A stretch of DNA of 64,000 nucleotides from Thalassovita taeanensis (GCF_900110775.1 NZ_FOEP01000012.1:53906-117905); one strand, 5' to 3'. Positions 8,156-17,702 are shown, numbered from the stretch's first letter. The notes: generated by a model from the letters alone, not told the origin. Program-made: numbers and translations.

Positions 8156-10351
8156 CTAGCGGTTTCCGCCGCCGCCCAAAAGATCCCGCAACATCTTCTC
8201 AATGCCGGTCTGCGTATCCCGTCGCTCGGGCTTTGCCTTGGCGACCGGTGCGGTTTTCTTCGGCGCTGACCCGTTGCGCAACATCGGCAATGGCGACGCG
8301 GGCACGCCTTCATGCACCCGCACCATGGTTTCATGCCAGATCTCGGCCGGCAGGCCCGAACCGGTGACACCACGCAGCGGGGTGTTGTCATCATACCCCA
8401 TCCAGACCCCGGCGACATAATCGGCGGAAAACCCGATGAACCAGGCATCGCGCGCCGCTTGCGTCGTGCCGGTCTTGCCTGCCACTTCGCGGTCGTCCAG
8501 ATTGGCGCGGGAACCGGTGCCGCGGGTGGTGACCTGATACATCATCCAGATCAGCTCTTGCGCCGCATCCTCGCGGATCACCCGCTCGCCGATCCCGCCG
8601 GTTGCGGTCATCACCGGTTCCGTATCGCCCTGCATGCGCAGTTCCACCAGACCGTAAGGCGTGACCGAGCTGCCACCGTTCAGGATACCGGCATAGGCGC
8701 CCGTCATTTCGATCAACGTGCTTTCCGACGCCCCCAGCGCCAGCGCCGGACCCAGCGCCAGATCTGACTGAATGCCAAACTCCGATGCCACTTTGCGCAC
8801 CATATCCAGCCCGACCGACTGCGCCACCTTCACCGCCGGAATGTTCAACGAACTGCGCAGCGCCTCGGTCAGGGTGACGCGTCCATGGAATTTCTTGTCA
8901 TAATTCTGCGGAGTCCACGGCCCCGATCCGGGGATGTTGATCGTGACCGGGCTGTCCTCGATCGTGTCGTTCGAGGAATAGCCCATTTCCAGCGCTGTCG
9001 CATAAACGAACGGCTTGAAGGCCGACCCGGTCTGCCGCAACGCCTGCGTCGCGCGGTTGAAGGCGCCCGCCACCTTGGTCTTGCGCCCGCCCACCATGCC
9101 GCGCACCGCGCCGTCGGCCGACATCACCACAATTGCCGCCTGCGCCTTGGACCCCTCCCTGACCTTTTCGTCAAAGATATAGGTCAGCGCGTCTTCGGCG
9201 GCTTTCTGAATGCGCGGGTCAAGCGTGGTCTTGATCACCACATCCGCCGCCGAATTGCGGGTGAAAAACTCCGGCCCCGATGACATGACCCAATCGGCGA
9301 AATATCCGCCCGCGCGCGCCTCGGCGGCTTCCGACAGCTCTGCCGGGTTGGCCAGCGCATCGCGCGCGAGGCTGTCCGACAGATACCCCTGGTCCTGCAT
9401 CAACCCGATGACAACACCCGCCCGGTTCTGCGAACGTTCCAGATTGTTGGTCGGCGCAAGCGAGGTCGGCGCAGTCAACAGCCCGGCCAGCATCGCCCCC
9501 TCCGCCGCACTCAGCGCCGAGGCGGGCTTGCCAAAGAACCGCTGCGCTGCGGCCTCGGCCCCATAGGCGCCACCGCCCAGATAGGCCCGGTTCAGATAGA
9601 TCGAAAGAATTTCGTCCTTGGTGTATTTCGCCTCCAGCGCCAGGGCAAAGGTCGCTTCCTTGATCTTGCGCCACAATGACCCGGTCCGGCAGTCAGCCTC
9701 GTAAGCGGTCTCGTTTTTCCAGATCTCAGGGTCGTAAACCACCCCAAGGCACAGCAGCTTGGCCGTCTGCTGCGTGATGGTTGACCCGCCATGCCCCGAA
9801 AGCGGCCCGCGGCCTTCGCGCAGGTTGATCCGTACCGCGCCCAGAATCCCGCGCGGCGACAGGCCGAAATGATGGTAAAACCGTTTGTCCTCGGTGGCGA
9901 TCACCGCGTTCTTCAGATGGGGTGAAACGCTTTGCGCCGTGACAACGCCGCCAAACTGATCCCCGCGCCAGGCAAACACCTGACTGCTGCGGTCGGTCAG
10001 CGTAACCGATCCTTTGGCCCGACCGTCCAGCAAGGCATTGGCCTCGGGCAGGGTCATGTAAATATATCCGACCGACAGCGCCAGCAGTGCGAAAACGATG
10101 GCGCCGATCCGCCAGCTAAATCCCCAGATCAACCGGAAGATCCAGCGCACCACAGCCCTAAGCGCGGCCACAATCGGGTTGCGCGCGACCTTGCGCGGCG
10201 CCGCCCGGCGTTTGGCCGAAGCTTTGGCCGGTGTTTTGATCGGCGCCTTACTCGCGGTCTTGCTTGACGTTTTGGCCGAGGTCGGTTTTTTCTTCGCCGA
10301 ATAGCGCCGATCAGCCACCAATGGCGGCTTTTTCCGACCTGAATCACTCAT
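8156..10351 (-). CDS. mrcA: Penicillin-binding protein 1A (bifunctional transglycosylase/transpeptidase)
   Basis: About 731 residues from the ATG at 10351; an upstream ATG at 10429 would add 26 unlikely residues. The order is a Lys/Ala/Pro/Ser-rich cytoplasmic tail (about residues 5-60), one transmembrane helix, the GT51 domain with the catalytic Glu in ATEDKRFYHHFG, then the transpeptidase domain with SxxK (TGSAFKPF), SxN (RSSLNIPA) and KTGTT. It polymerises and cross-links peptidoglycan at the periplasmic face. Length and order match PBP1A/1C of alphaproteobacteria. It is convergent with mlaC and divergent from glnK. The extremely basic tail is longer than in enterobacterial PBP1A. Confidence 0.93.
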   Translation of the reverse strand: MSDSGRKKPPLVADRRYSAKKKPTSAKTSSKTASKAPIKTPAKASAKRRAAPRKVARNPIVAALRAVVRWIFRLIWGFSWRIGAIVFALLALSVGYIYMTLPEANALLDGRAKGSVTLTDRSSQVFAWRGDQFGGVVTAQSVSPHLKNAVIATEDKRFYHHFGLSPRGILGAVRINLREGRGPLSGHGGSTITQQTAKLLCLGVVYDPEIWKNETAYEADCRTGSLWRKIKEATFALALEAKYTKDEILSIYLNRAYLGGGAYGAEAAAQRFFGKPASALSAAEGAMLAGLLTAPTSLAPTNNLERSQNRAGVVIGLMQDQGYLSDSLARDALANPAELSEAAEARAGGYFADWVMSSGPEFFTRNSAADVVIKTTLDPRIQKAAEDALTYIFDEKVREGSKAQAAIVVMSADGAVRGMVGGRKTKVAGAFNRATQALRQTGSAFKPFVYATALEMGYSSNDTIEDSPVTINIPGSGPWTPQNYDKKFHGRVTLTEALRSSLNIPAVKVAQSVGLDMVRKVASEFGIQSDLALGPALALGASESTLIEMTGAYAGILNGGSSVTPYGLVELRMQGDTEPVMTATGGIGERVIREDAAQELIWMMYQVTTRGTGSRANLDDREVAGKTGTTQAARDAWFIGFSADYVAGVWMGYDDNTPLRGVTGSGLPAEIWHETMVRVHEGVPASPLPMLRNGSAPKKTAPVAKAKPERRDTQTGIEKMLRDLLGGGGNR

Positions 10352-10611
10352 GCTTAACCCTGCCCGGCCTGCTGTTTTATGCAGCATACAGGGTGTTACG
10401 GTAAATGTTGAGGCTTTCCGCACCCCCACCTTGGGTTTTTATTGCGCTCAATAATTGGGCAAAATATGACGTTTGCACAACAATTACCCATTCCACCTAG
10501 GAAGGCGTCGCTTTTTTGGGCTGTCCGCTTCCCCTAACGCCTGACTCTCGTGTTTTGCTGCCTATGCAATCCGAGCGGGGCCACCCGCAGAATAACGACA
10601 AGGGGATCAAG
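10352..10611. promoter_or_regulatory. Divergent regulatory region between PBP1A and glnK
   Basis: This 260-bp stretch includes an A+T-rich part (about 10440-10490) with a small dyad GCAAA-N8-TTTGC (around 10458-10475). I did not find a convincing sigma-54 -24/-12 element or a good NtrC site, although nitrogen control of glnK-amtB would be expected from family knowledge. No gene is apparent. Confidence 0.3.
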
Positions 10612-10950
10612 GTGAAACTCATCATTGCAACGATCAAACCGTTCAAGCTGGAGGAGGTCCGCGAGGCGCTGACCGATATCGGCGTGCGCGGCATGATGGT
10701 GACCGAAATCAAAGGTTTCGGCTCGCAGTCGGGCCACACAGAGATTTATCGCGGTGCAGAATACGCGGTGAACTTCGTACCGAAAGTGAAACTCGAAATC
10801 GTGGTGAATGCCGCGATGGTTGATCAGGTCGTCGAGACCATCACCAACACAGCCCGCACCGGCAAGATCGGTGACGGCAAGATTTTTGTGCTCGACGTGG
10901 CACAGGCGGTACGCGTGCGCACCGGCGAAACCAATGATGACGCGCTGTAA
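10612..10950 (+). CDS. glnK: Nitrogen regulatory protein P-II (GlnK/GlnB type)
   Basis: A 112-residue PII protein, the canonical length. It starts at a GTG (10612) reading [20 protein letters not shown]; the longer upstream frame is not conserved-looking. The T-loop carries the uridylylation tyrosine Tyr51 in [12 protein letters not shown]. The C-terminal signature [14 protein letters not shown] lines the ATP/2-oxoglutarate site. PII trimers sense 2-oxoglutarate and ADP/ATP and plug AmtB under nitrogen excess. Lying 21 bp upstream of amtB on the same strand, it is the GlnK paralogue by context. Confidence 0.95.
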   Translation: MKLIIATIKPFKLEEVREALTDIGVRGMMVTEIKGFGSQSGHTEIYRGAEYAVNFVPKVKLEIVVNAAMVDQVVETITNTARTGKIGDGKIFVLDVAQAVRVRTGETNDDAL

Positions 10951-10971
10951 GTCGCGGACGGGGGAAAAGAA

Positions 10972-12297
10972 ATGCAAATGAATCGTGTAACGAAACTGGC
11001 TTTGGCCGCTGCTTTGATCGCAGTTCCAAGTCTGGGTCTGGCCCAAGAGGCCGATATGACCCCGCCGACAGGCGAAATCGGATACATCTTTACCACCTTC
11101 ATGTTCCTTGTGACCGGTTTCCTGGTGATGTGGATGGGGGCTGGCTTCTCGATGCTCGAAGCGGGTCTGGTGCGCCAGAAAAACGTGACGATGCAGCTGA
11201 CCAAGAACATCGCGCTCTTTGCGATCGCGGCGATCACCTACTACATCGTCGGCTATAACCTGATGTACCCGGGCGATGGCTGGTCGATTGACGGCATCCT
11301 TGGTGCCTTCTCGGCGGCCGAAATGGAAGCAGTCGGCGGAAGCCCCGACACCGACCTGACCTATGCGTCGGTTGGCTCGGACTTCTTCTTCCAGCTGATG
11401 TTCTGCGCGACCACCGCCTCGATCGTTTCGGGCACATTGGCCGAGCGGATCAAACTCTGGCCGTTCCTGGCCTTCACTGTCGTCCTGACCGCGCTGATCT
11501 ACCCGATTCAGGCATCGTGGAAATGGGGCGGTGGCTTCCTGGATGCCGGCGGCTTCCTCGACTTCGCCGGTTCGACCGTTGTGCACTCGGTTGGTGGCTG
11601 GGCCGCTCTGGCAGGCGCGCTGATCCTCGGACCGCGTATCGGCAAATACAAAGAAGGCCGTGTTGTCCCGATGCCGGGTTCCAACCTGCCGCTTGCCACT
11701 CTGGGTACGTTCATCCTGTGGCTGGGTTGGTTCGGTTTCAATGGCGGCTCGCAGCTGTACATGGACACCGCAGGCAACGTTGCTGACATCAGCCGTATCT
11801 TCGCCAACACCAACACCGCAGCCGCCGGTGGCGCGATCGCCGCGCTGATCCTGACTCAGCTGCTGTACAAGAAGCCCGACCTGACCATGGTGCTGAACGG
11901 CGCATTGGCTGGTCTGGTGTCGATCACCGCCGAACCGCTGACCCCGAGCCTGGGTGCGGCAACGCTGATCGGTGCCGTTGGTGGCGTGATCATCGTCTTC
12001 GCTGTTCCCTTCCTGGACAAGCTGAAGATCGACGACGTTGTTGGCGCGATCCCGGTTCACCTGTTCTGCGGTATCTGGGGCACCATCGCTGTTGTCCTGA
12101 CCAATGGCGACGCAAGCCTGGGCACGCAGCTGTACTCGATCATCGTTGTCGGTGTGTTCACCTTCATCGCTTCGGGGATCGTCTGGTACATCCTCAAGAT
12201 GGTTATGGGTATCCGGGTTTCGGAAGAAGACGAGATCATGGGTCTCGACAAAGCCGAGCTGGGCATGGAAGCCTATCCCGAATTTTCCAAGGGCTGA
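10972..12297 (+). CDS. amtB: Ammonium transporter AmtB
   Basis: A 441-residue Amt/Mep/Rh channel with a cleavable N-terminal signal (cleavage near LGLAQEAD) and eleven hydrophobic helices. The twin-histidine pore residues are visible in VHSVGGWAAL and IPVHLFCGIWG. The phenylalanine/tryptophan cage region AGFSMLEAGLVRQKN is intact. It conducts NH3/NH4+ into the cytoplasm and is blocked by GlnK, encoded immediately upstream. A second ATG lies six bases downstream (10978); the ribosome site GGGGGAAAAG fits either. The gene ends shortly before a strong intrinsic terminator. Confidence 0.96.
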   Translation: MQMNRVTKLALAAALIAVPSLGLAQEADMTPPTGEIGYIFTTFMFLVTGFLVMWMGAGFSMLEAGLVRQKNVTMQLTKNIALFAIAAITYYIVGYNLMYPGDGWSIDGILGAFSAAEMEAVGGSPDTDLTYASVGSDFFFQLMFCATTASIVSGTLAERIKLWPFLAFTVVLTALIYPIQASWKWGGGFLDAGGFLDFAGSTVVHSVGGWAALAGALILGPRIGKYKEGRVVPMPGSNLPLATLGTFILWLGWFGFNGGSQLYMDTAGNVADISRIFANTNTAAAGGAIAALILTQLLYKKPDLTMVLNGALAGLVSITAEPLTPSLGAATLIGAVGGVIIVFAVPFLDKLKIDDVVGAIPVHLFCGIWGTIAVVLTNGDASLGTQLYSIIVVGVFTFIASGIVWYILKMVMGIRVSEEDEIMGLDKAELGMEAYPEFSKG

Positions 12298-12326
12298 TTA
12301 ACCTTCCTGATCGGTCTTTAGTACCT

Positions 12327-12354
12327 GCCCGGGCGTTCGCGCCCGGGCTTTTTT
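12327..12354 (+). terminator. Intrinsic terminator of glnK-amtB
   Basis: A perfect 9-bp stem GCCCGGGCG/CGCCCGGGC (12327-12335 and 12340-12348) closes on a TTCG tetraloop and is followed by a T-run (12349-12354). It lies 30 bp after the amtB stop. Confidence 0.92.
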
Positions 12355-12591
12355 CGTGCGATCTTCACAGCACTTCAGTGCGCAACAAGGTGCGGTTCAG
12401 GCCGGGCGAAAGGCACCCGGAACGGTCAACGCCACGGCAGGTTTTCCGAGCGCTGGATGAACGGGCGCGCCGTGATGCAGATCAAAAGGGGGGCTGTTCT
12501 TTGGTGGTGCCAAGGGTCTGCCCGACACCTGACCCGAGCGCTTTGGCACTTCAGCGACTAATTGTGCTATGCGCCCAAGCCCGCGCCATCG

Positions 12592-13551
12592 CTAGACATA
12601 GATGCGCTCTTCCATCGGCGTCGTCTCGATCTTGTCCAGAAGATCAGCCAGCAGGGTCGCTTCGGCCCGGTTGGTTCTTGCGCTGGGGTTCCAGACCACA
12701 TGCACATCGACATGGGGTGGTGCCTCGAACGGCGGCAGGCGCCACAGGCGCCCCATCTCGATATCCTCGCGCACGACATGGATGGGCAGCGGACCGATAC
12801 CAAGCCCTGCGACGATCATCCGGCGCACCTCCTCCAGATTGGGCGAGGTCCCGACGATGCGCGCGTCCAATTGCGCCTCGGACCGCATCAAGGTGACGGC
12901 GCGCAGGGCATCGCTCATCTGGTCGGTGATAAAACTGACCGAGGATTGCCCCGCCAGATCTGCCATTTCGACCCCGGTTTTGCCAAACAGAGCGTGGGTC
13001 GGGCCACAGAAGAGCCCGAAATATTCGCGGAACAGACGGCGATACTCCAATCGCGGGCTTCGATCCTTCACCAGGCACACCGCGAACGAGACCCGGCGCG
13101 ACGCGACGGCGGCCAAGGCGTCTTTGCTGGCCATGGCTTCGATCGACAGGGTCGCGCGCGGATGACGGGCGTGAAAATCCGACAGCGCGGTATCCAGCAG
13201 CGGACAGACAACGTGACTGGCCGTTGCGATACGCACAAGGCCCTGCACCTCGTTCTCGACGTTCCGCATGACCGTGCCAAGCCGCAAAATCGCGCCGTGG
13301 ATGTCGATCGTCTCCTCATACAGCAGCTTCCCGGCATCGGTCAGGGCAAAACGGCCGGGTTTGCGCTCGACCAACTGCTTCCCCAAGCGATCCTCCAGCC
13401 GCTTCAGCGCGCTTGAAACGGTTGGCTGTTTCAGACTCAGGCGGTCGGCGGCATCGGTGATGGACTGCGAGGTCGCGATCACCAGAAACGTGCGCAAAAG
13501 GTTCCAGTCCAATTCGCGGGCAAGCCGCTCTGCCGGGGTTTCATGTCTCAT
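12592..13551 (-). CDS. LysR-family transcriptional regulator, divergent from the amine-catabolic cluster
   Basis: A 319-residue LysR protein. It has an N-terminal winged helix-turn-helix (about residues 13-70: LLRTFLVIATSQSITDAADRL, then the recognition helix QPTVSSALKRLEDRLG). A periplasmic-binding-like effector domain follows to the C-terminus. It is transcribed away from the transporter gene starting at 13665, the usual layout for a LysR activator of the neighbouring operon. The effector is therefore likely an imported amine or one of its catabolites (inference). The 230 bases between the amtB terminator and its stop show no gene. Confidence 0.9.
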   Translation of the reverse strand: MRHETPAERLARELDWNLLRTFLVIATSQSITDAADRLSLKQPTVSSALKRLEDRLGKQLVERKPGRFALTDAGKLLYEETIDIHGAILRLGTVMRNVENEVQGLVRIATASHVVCPLLDTALSDFHARHPRATLSIEAMASKDALAAVASRRVSFAVCLVKDRSPRLEYRRLFREYFGLFCGPTHALFGKTGVEMADLAGQSSVSFITDQMSDALRAVTLMRSEAQLDARIVGTSPNLEEVRRMIVAGLGIGPLPIHVVREDIEMGRLWRLPPFEAPPHVDVHVVWNPSARTNRAEATLLADLLDKIETTPMEERIYV

Positions 13552-13664
13552 GGGGCTATTGATAGCATCTATAGTTACAATATCAATTATCTATTGGATC
13601 AATGCGGCGAAGCGCTTCAAACTCCGGGAAATCGCAACCATCTGCCGTGAAGAGATTTGCCAAA
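13552..13664. promoter_or_regulatory. Divergent LysR/transporter control region
   Basis: The interval contains an A+T-rich block (13560-13600) unusual for its surroundings. An interrupted dyad has ATAG/CTAT arms around an AATATCAATT core, compatible with a T-N11-A LysR operator. No defined promoter hexamers are convincing. Confidence 0.35.
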
Positions 13665-14531
13665 ATGAGCATCGAGGCCCGCGAAGCACGCCAACCATGG
13701 ATATTGTTAGCACCGGCTTTGACGGCGATTTTCCTGCTTCTGATCGTGCCGCTGCTGTTTATCGTGGTCTATTCCTTCTGGCTAAGAAGCGCCGTGGGCG
13801 CCGATACGCCGGGGTTCTTTCTCGACAACTGGAAGGCCGCGCTGACGGATCGGTTTTACCGTGATATCTTGCTGAACACGCTGAAAATATCGGCGATCAC
13901 CACGATCGCCTGTGCCCTGCTGGGATATCCGGCGGCCTATTTCATCGCCCGGTCCCAAGGTAACAAGATGATCCTGCTGATCATGCTGATGCTGCCGTTC
14001 TGGATCAGCTACATCATCCGCACGATGAGCTGGATCAACATTCTGGGCGTCTCCGGCGCGCTGAACTCGGTGCTCATGTCGCTGGGTATCGTCTCCGAAC
14101 CGATCCAGATGCTTTATAATGAAACGACCGTGATTCTGGGCCTGACCCATTTTCTGCTGCCCTTCATGGTTCTGAATATCTTCGTCAGCCTTGATGGCAT
14201 CGACACCAGCCTTGAAGACGCGGCGACGTCACTGGGTGCCACGCGCTGGCAGGCCTTCTTGCAGGTCACGCTGCCGCTGTCGCTGCCCGGACTCGCGGCG
14301 GGCGGCTTGCTCTGCTTCGTGCTGGGGGCGGGGACCTATATCACGCCGGTGGTGCTGGGCGGACCCCGCGACGCGATGTTCGCCAACCTCGTGTTCGAAG
14401 CGATCATCCGGCAACTGAACTGGCCGCTGGGCTCTGCTCTGTCACTGCTGCTCTTGATGGTGCTGGGCGTTCTTGTCGCGATCTACAATCGGTATCTGGG
14501 CATGGCCCAACTTGCGAAGGGGCTGGGATGA
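13665..14531 (+). CDS. ABC transporter permease, polyamine type (PotB-like)
   Basis: About 288 residues with six hydrophobic helices and the inner-membrane permease EAA loop EDAATSLGATRWQAFLQVTLPLSLPGL. It matches the first permease of spermidine/putrescine-type importers (MOI1 group). I start it at the ATG at 13665 (MSIEAREARQPW); an ATG at 13602 would add a 21-residue basic segment with no ribosome site. It overlaps the next permease by four bases (14528-14531), so the two are coupled. Substrate specificity cannot be read from the permease; polyamine or another cationic amine is inferred from the family and the operon. Confidence 0.9.
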   Translation: MSIEAREARQPWILLAPALTAIFLLLIVPLLFIVVYSFWLRSAVGADTPGFFLDNWKAALTDRFYRDILLNTLKISAITTIACALLGYPAAYFIARSQGNKMILLIMLMLPFWISYIIRTMSWINILGVSGALNSVLMSLGIVSEPIQMLYNETTVILGLTHFLLPFMVLNIFVSLDGIDTSLEDAATSLGATRWQAFLQVTLPLSLPGLAAGGLLCFVLGAGTYITPVVLGGPRDAMFANLVFEAIIRQLNWPLGSALSLLLLMVLGVLVAIYNRYLGMAQLAKGLG

Positions 14532-15334
14532 TGCGCACTCGTTTGAACCTCGGATGGGGCGCCATCCGCCTTTATACGATCCTTGTCTACATGTTCATGT
14601 TCCTGCCGATCGCGGTGGTTGTGCTCTTGTCGTTCAACGCCAACCAGTTCGGCAGTTTCCCGATGACCGGGCTGTCAACGCGCTGGTTCGAAACCCTGTG
14701 GCAGAACGAAACGATCATGCGCGCGTTTCGCACCTCTATCGTGCTGGGCCTGTTGACGGCGGTCATATCCACCACGTTGGGGGTGCTCGCAAGCCTCGCG
14801 CTGGTCCGATACAGCGTGCCGGGCCGCAACCTGATCACCACGCTTCTGATCGCGCCGATCCTCGTGCCCGAGGTCGTCTTGGCCGTGGCACTTCTGCTGT
14901 TCCTGAACTTCCTGCAAATTGGCAAAAGCTTCACCTTGCTGCTGATGGGGCATGTGATCTTCACCCTGCCGTTCGTCATCCTTGTGGTGCAGGCCCGTCT
15001 GGTCAGCATCAAACGCGATGTCGAGGAAGCAGCCCTCAGCCTTGGCGCTTCGCCGCGCCAGACCTTCATGAGCGTGACCCTGCCGCTTTTGATGCCAGCG
15101 GTCGCCGCAGGGGGGCTGTTTGCCTTCACCATCAGCTTCGACGACATCACTGGCACGCTGTTCTGGAAACCGGGCGGCATCGAAACCGTCCCGACACAGA
15201 TCTTCTCGATGCTGCGCAATTCAATCTCGCCCGAGATCAACGCCCTTGGCACAGTCATCATCGCGCTGACGGTCGGGCTGCCATTGCTGGGCCTCGCGCT
15301 TGCCAGACGCATGAATAAAACAAGCGGCGGATGA
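14528..15334 (+). CDS. ABC transporter permease, polyamine type (PotC-like)
   Basis: A 268-residue second permease of the importer, with six hydrophobic helices and the EAA motif EEAALSLGASPRQTFMSVTLPLL. Its start overlaps the upstream permease stop (ATGA). In the PotABCD architecture PotB and PotC form the heterodimeric channel. The C-terminal sequence ends 42 bp before the binding-protein gene. Confidence 0.9.
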   Translation: MMRTRLNLGWGAIRLYTILVYMFMFLPIAVVVLLSFNANQFGSFPMTGLSTRWFETLWQNETIMRAFRTSIVLGLLTAVISTTLGVLASLALVRYSVPGRNLITTLLIAPILVPEVVLAVALLLFLNFLQIGKSFTLLLMGHVIFTLPFVILVVQARLVSIKRDVEEAALSLGASPRQTFMSVTLPLLMPAVAAGGLFAFTISFDDITGTLFWKPGGIETVPTQIFSMLRNSISPEINALGTVIIALTVGLPLLGLALARRMNKTSGG

Positions 15335-15376
15335 ACCGCCCGACCCCCTAAAACAACCAACCTGGAGACCACTGAA

Positions 15377-16519
15377 ATGGACGACACAACACGTTATGAG
15401 CGCTTGCGCGACCGTTTTCAAAATGGCGATATCAGCCGCCGCAAATTCTTTGGACTGCTTGGCGCCGCCGGTGCGGCCTATGGCTTGCAAACCCCCTTTG
15501 CCAAATACGCCAATGCACAAACCGCCTCGCAGGTCCGCTTTGACGGCTGGGGCGGCATCGTGTCCGAGGCGTTCCGCAAACACGCATTCGATCCCTACAC
15601 CGCCAAGACCGGCGTCAAGGTTGTCGATGGCACCTTTCCGGGCGGCGACGAATATCTTGCGCTGGTCCGCGCCAGCAAAGAGGGCGAATATAACATCGCG
15701 CACCTCTCGGGCGTGTTCGACTATGCCCGCTATCACAGCTTTGGCCTGGCCAGCGAACTGAACCTCGACAACATCCCGAACATGAAGCTGGTCATGCCCG
15801 CCCTGACCAACGCGTTTTCCTCGGTGACGCCCGGCAGCCTCAGCGCGGTTCCCTACGATTACGGCACCACGGGCCTTGCCTATAACCGCAAGTACATCTC
15901 GGACGAAGAGATGAAAGAGAAGGGCGCAAAGATCCTGATCGACGCCGCCTATAAGGGCAAGATCGGCGGTTGGAGCGATTGGCGCACCCGGATCTGGTAC
16001 GGCGCGCTGCAAACCGATCAGGACCCCAACAACATCACCGATATCGAAGCGGTCTGGAACGCCGTGCGCGCGCACCGTGATCTGGCGCTGAAATACTGGG
16101 CCTCGGGTGCCGAGCTGATGAGCCTTCTGGCCGAGGAAGAAATCTATGTGACCGAAGCCTGGTCGGGCCGTATCTATGCCTTGCAGGAACAGGGCCACGA
16201 CATCGGCTATTACGATCCGCCGAACGGTTTTGGCTGGCAGGAGTGCTTGTTCGTGCTCAAAGGCAGCCCGATGGCCGCGTGCGAAGAGCTTCTGAACTTC
16301 ATGCTTGATCCGGTCACCTCGATCGCCGTGGCCGAAGGGCAGAACTATCCGCCCGCACTCGACCCAAGCAAGGTTGATCTGGGCACCAAGATCCCGACGC
16401 TGCCCGCCTTCGATGCGACCGGCACCCTGTCGGGTCTGACCTTTGCCAATCCGGGCTATTGGAACGGCAACGAGGCGAAATGGTCCGAAACCTTCAGCCG
16501 CGTTCAGCGCGGATACTAA
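15377..16519 (+). CDS. Extracellular polyamine-type substrate-binding protein, Tat-exported
   Basis: A 380-residue family 1 periplasmic binding protein (PotD/PotF-like). The N-terminus has a clear twin-arginine motif, SRRKFFGLLG, near residue 20, with cleavage near YANAQTAS, so it is probably exported folded by Tat. The mature domain shows FDGWGGIVSEAFRKHAFDPY, then YDYGTTGLAYNRKYI and the ligand-contact-type segment EIYVTEAWSGRIYALQ. A ribosome site (CCTGGAGACC) lies just ahead. It feeds the PotBC-like channel. Which amine it binds is not determined by sequence. Confidence 0.9.
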   Translation: MDDTTRYERLRDRFQNGDISRRKFFGLLGAAGAAYGLQTPFAKYANAQTASQVRFDGWGGIVSEAFRKHAFDPYTAKTGVKVVDGTFPGGDEYLALVRASKEGEYNIAHLSGVFDYARYHSFGLASELNLDNIPNMKLVMPALTNAFSSVTPGSLSAVPYDYGTTGLAYNRKYISDEEMKEKGAKILIDAAYKGKIGGWSDWRTRIWYGALQTDQDPNNITDIEAVWNAVRAHRDLALKYWASGAELMSLLAEEEIYVTEAWSGRIYALQEQGHDIGYYDPPNGFGWQECLFVLKGSPMAACEELLNFMLDPVTSIAVAEGQNYPPALDPSKVDLGTKIPTLPAFDATGTLSGLTFANPGYWNGNEAKWSETFSRVQRGY

Positions 16520-16527
16520 GCCCCAAA

Positions 16528-16560
16528 TTCCCGACCCTGCGACCTGCGTGGGGTCGGGAA
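16528..16560 (+). other. Intra-operon stem-loop after the binding-protein gene
   Basis: Perfect 10-bp arms TTCCCGACCC (16528-16537) and GGGTCGGGAA (16551-16560) have no following T-run. They sit between the binding-protein and ATPase genes. Such hairpins commonly protect the abundant binding-protein message from 3' exonucleases. Confidence 0.6.
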
Positions 16561-16604
16561 ACCAGTTTCATACCCGCCAGTTTCACACCCGGAGGTGAGC
16601 CGCC

Positions 16605-17702
16605 GTGAGCGCAGTATCCCTAACTAATATCGTCAAGCAGTTCGGCACGTTCACCGCCGTTCACCGCATGTCGCTCGACATTGCGCAGGGCAGCTTCGTG
16701 ACCCTTCTGGGGCCGTCGGGTTGCGGCAAAACGACGACGCTGCGCATGATCGCGGGGTTGCTGGACGCGACCGAAGGCGAGATCGCGATCAACGGCAAGC
16801 GCATGAACGATGTGCCGATCCACAAGCGCAATCTCGGGCTGGTGTTCCAGAACTACGCGCTGTTTCCCCACAAGACCGTGGCCGAAAATATTGCCTTCGG
16901 CCTGAACTACCGCAACGTCTCCAAGGAAGAAACGCAGCGCAAGGTGGCCGACGCGCTTGAGCTGGTGCAGCTTCCAGACTTGGGCGCGCGATACCCCAAG
17001 GAACTGTCCGGTGGGCAGCAGCAGCGCATCGCCCTTGCCCGCGCCATTGTCATCGAACCTGACGTGCTGTTGCTTGATGAACCGCTGTCAGCGCTTGATG
17101 CCAATCTGCGCGAAGACATGCGGGTCGAACTGAAGCGCATCCAGCAGCGGATCGGCGTCACGACGGTTTTCGTGACCCATGATCAGACCGAAGCCTTGGC
17201 AATGTCCGACCAGATCATCGTGATGTCCAAGGGGCGGGTCGAACAGGTTGGCTCGCCCGAAGAGGTCTACAACAGCCCCGCCTCGGAATTCGTGGCGCAG
17301 TTTCTGGGCGCCTCGAACATCCTTTCGGGCACCTCGCTTGGTATTCAGGGCGACGAACTCGGCCTTCAGATCATCGATTTCCCCCGACTTGTCATTCCTC
17401 GCAGCCGCGCCCCCCAGATTACCGGGGTGGGTCCTGCCAAACTGGTGATCCGTGCCGAAAAACTTCACCTTGTCCCCAAGACCGCCCCCGCCGACGATCG
17501 GCTTGCGGTCGCGGCCACGGTCGAAAACGTGGACTATCAGGGGCAATCCGCCCGATACTTCCTGCGGGTCGGAAACCACGCGTTGCAGGCGATCAACATG
17601 ATCGAGGACCATCCCTTTGAAACCGGCGCCCAGGTCTCTCTGCGGTTCCGGGCAAAAGACTGTTCGGCGCTTCCAGGAGGCACATCACATGACGCGCAAT
17701 AG
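16605..17702 (+). CDS. ABC transporter ATP-binding protein, PotA-like
   Basis: A 365-residue ATPase from a GTG start at 16605 preceded by GGAGGTGAG. It has Walker A GPSGCGKT, Q-loop, signature LSGGQQQRIALARAIV, Walker B VLLLDEPLSALD and the H-switch in FVTHDQTEA, then a C-terminal TOBE_2 regulatory domain from about residue 285. It energises the polyamine-type importer. The final 14 bases overlap the start of the aminotransferase gene, tying import to catabolism. Confidence 0.93.
   Translation: MSAVSLTNIVKQFGTFTAVHRMSLDIAQGSFVTLLGPSGCGKTTTLRMIAGLLDATEGEIAINGKRMNDVPIHKRNLGLVFQNYALFPHKTVAENIAFGLNYRNVSKEETQRKVADALELVQLPDLGARYPKELSGGQQQRIALARAIVIEPDVLLLDEPLSALDANLREDMRVELKRIQQRIGVTTVFVTHDQTEALAMSDQIIVMSKGRVEQVGSPEEVYNSPASEFVAQFLGASNILSGTSLGIQGDELGLQIIDFPRLVIPRSRAPQITGVGPAKLVIRAEKLHLVPKTAPADDRLAVAATVENVDYQGQSARYFLRVGNHALQAINMIEDHPFETGAQVSLRFRAKDCSALPGGTSHDAQ

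Noticed and set aside
10440..10490. A possible NtrC or sigma-54 site before glnK
   Set aside because: The small dyad GCAAA-N8-TTTGC does not match the NtrC consensus and no -24/-12 GG/GC pair was found.
10534..12060. A 508-residue frame opposite glnK-amtB
   Set aside because: It lies antisense to amtB and glnK, which have clear family motifs; high G+C keeps antisense frames open.
13602..13664. An N-terminal extension of the first permease from ATG 13602
   Set aside because: Basic low-complexity residues with no ribosome site; the ATG at 13665 gives the normal permease N-terminus.
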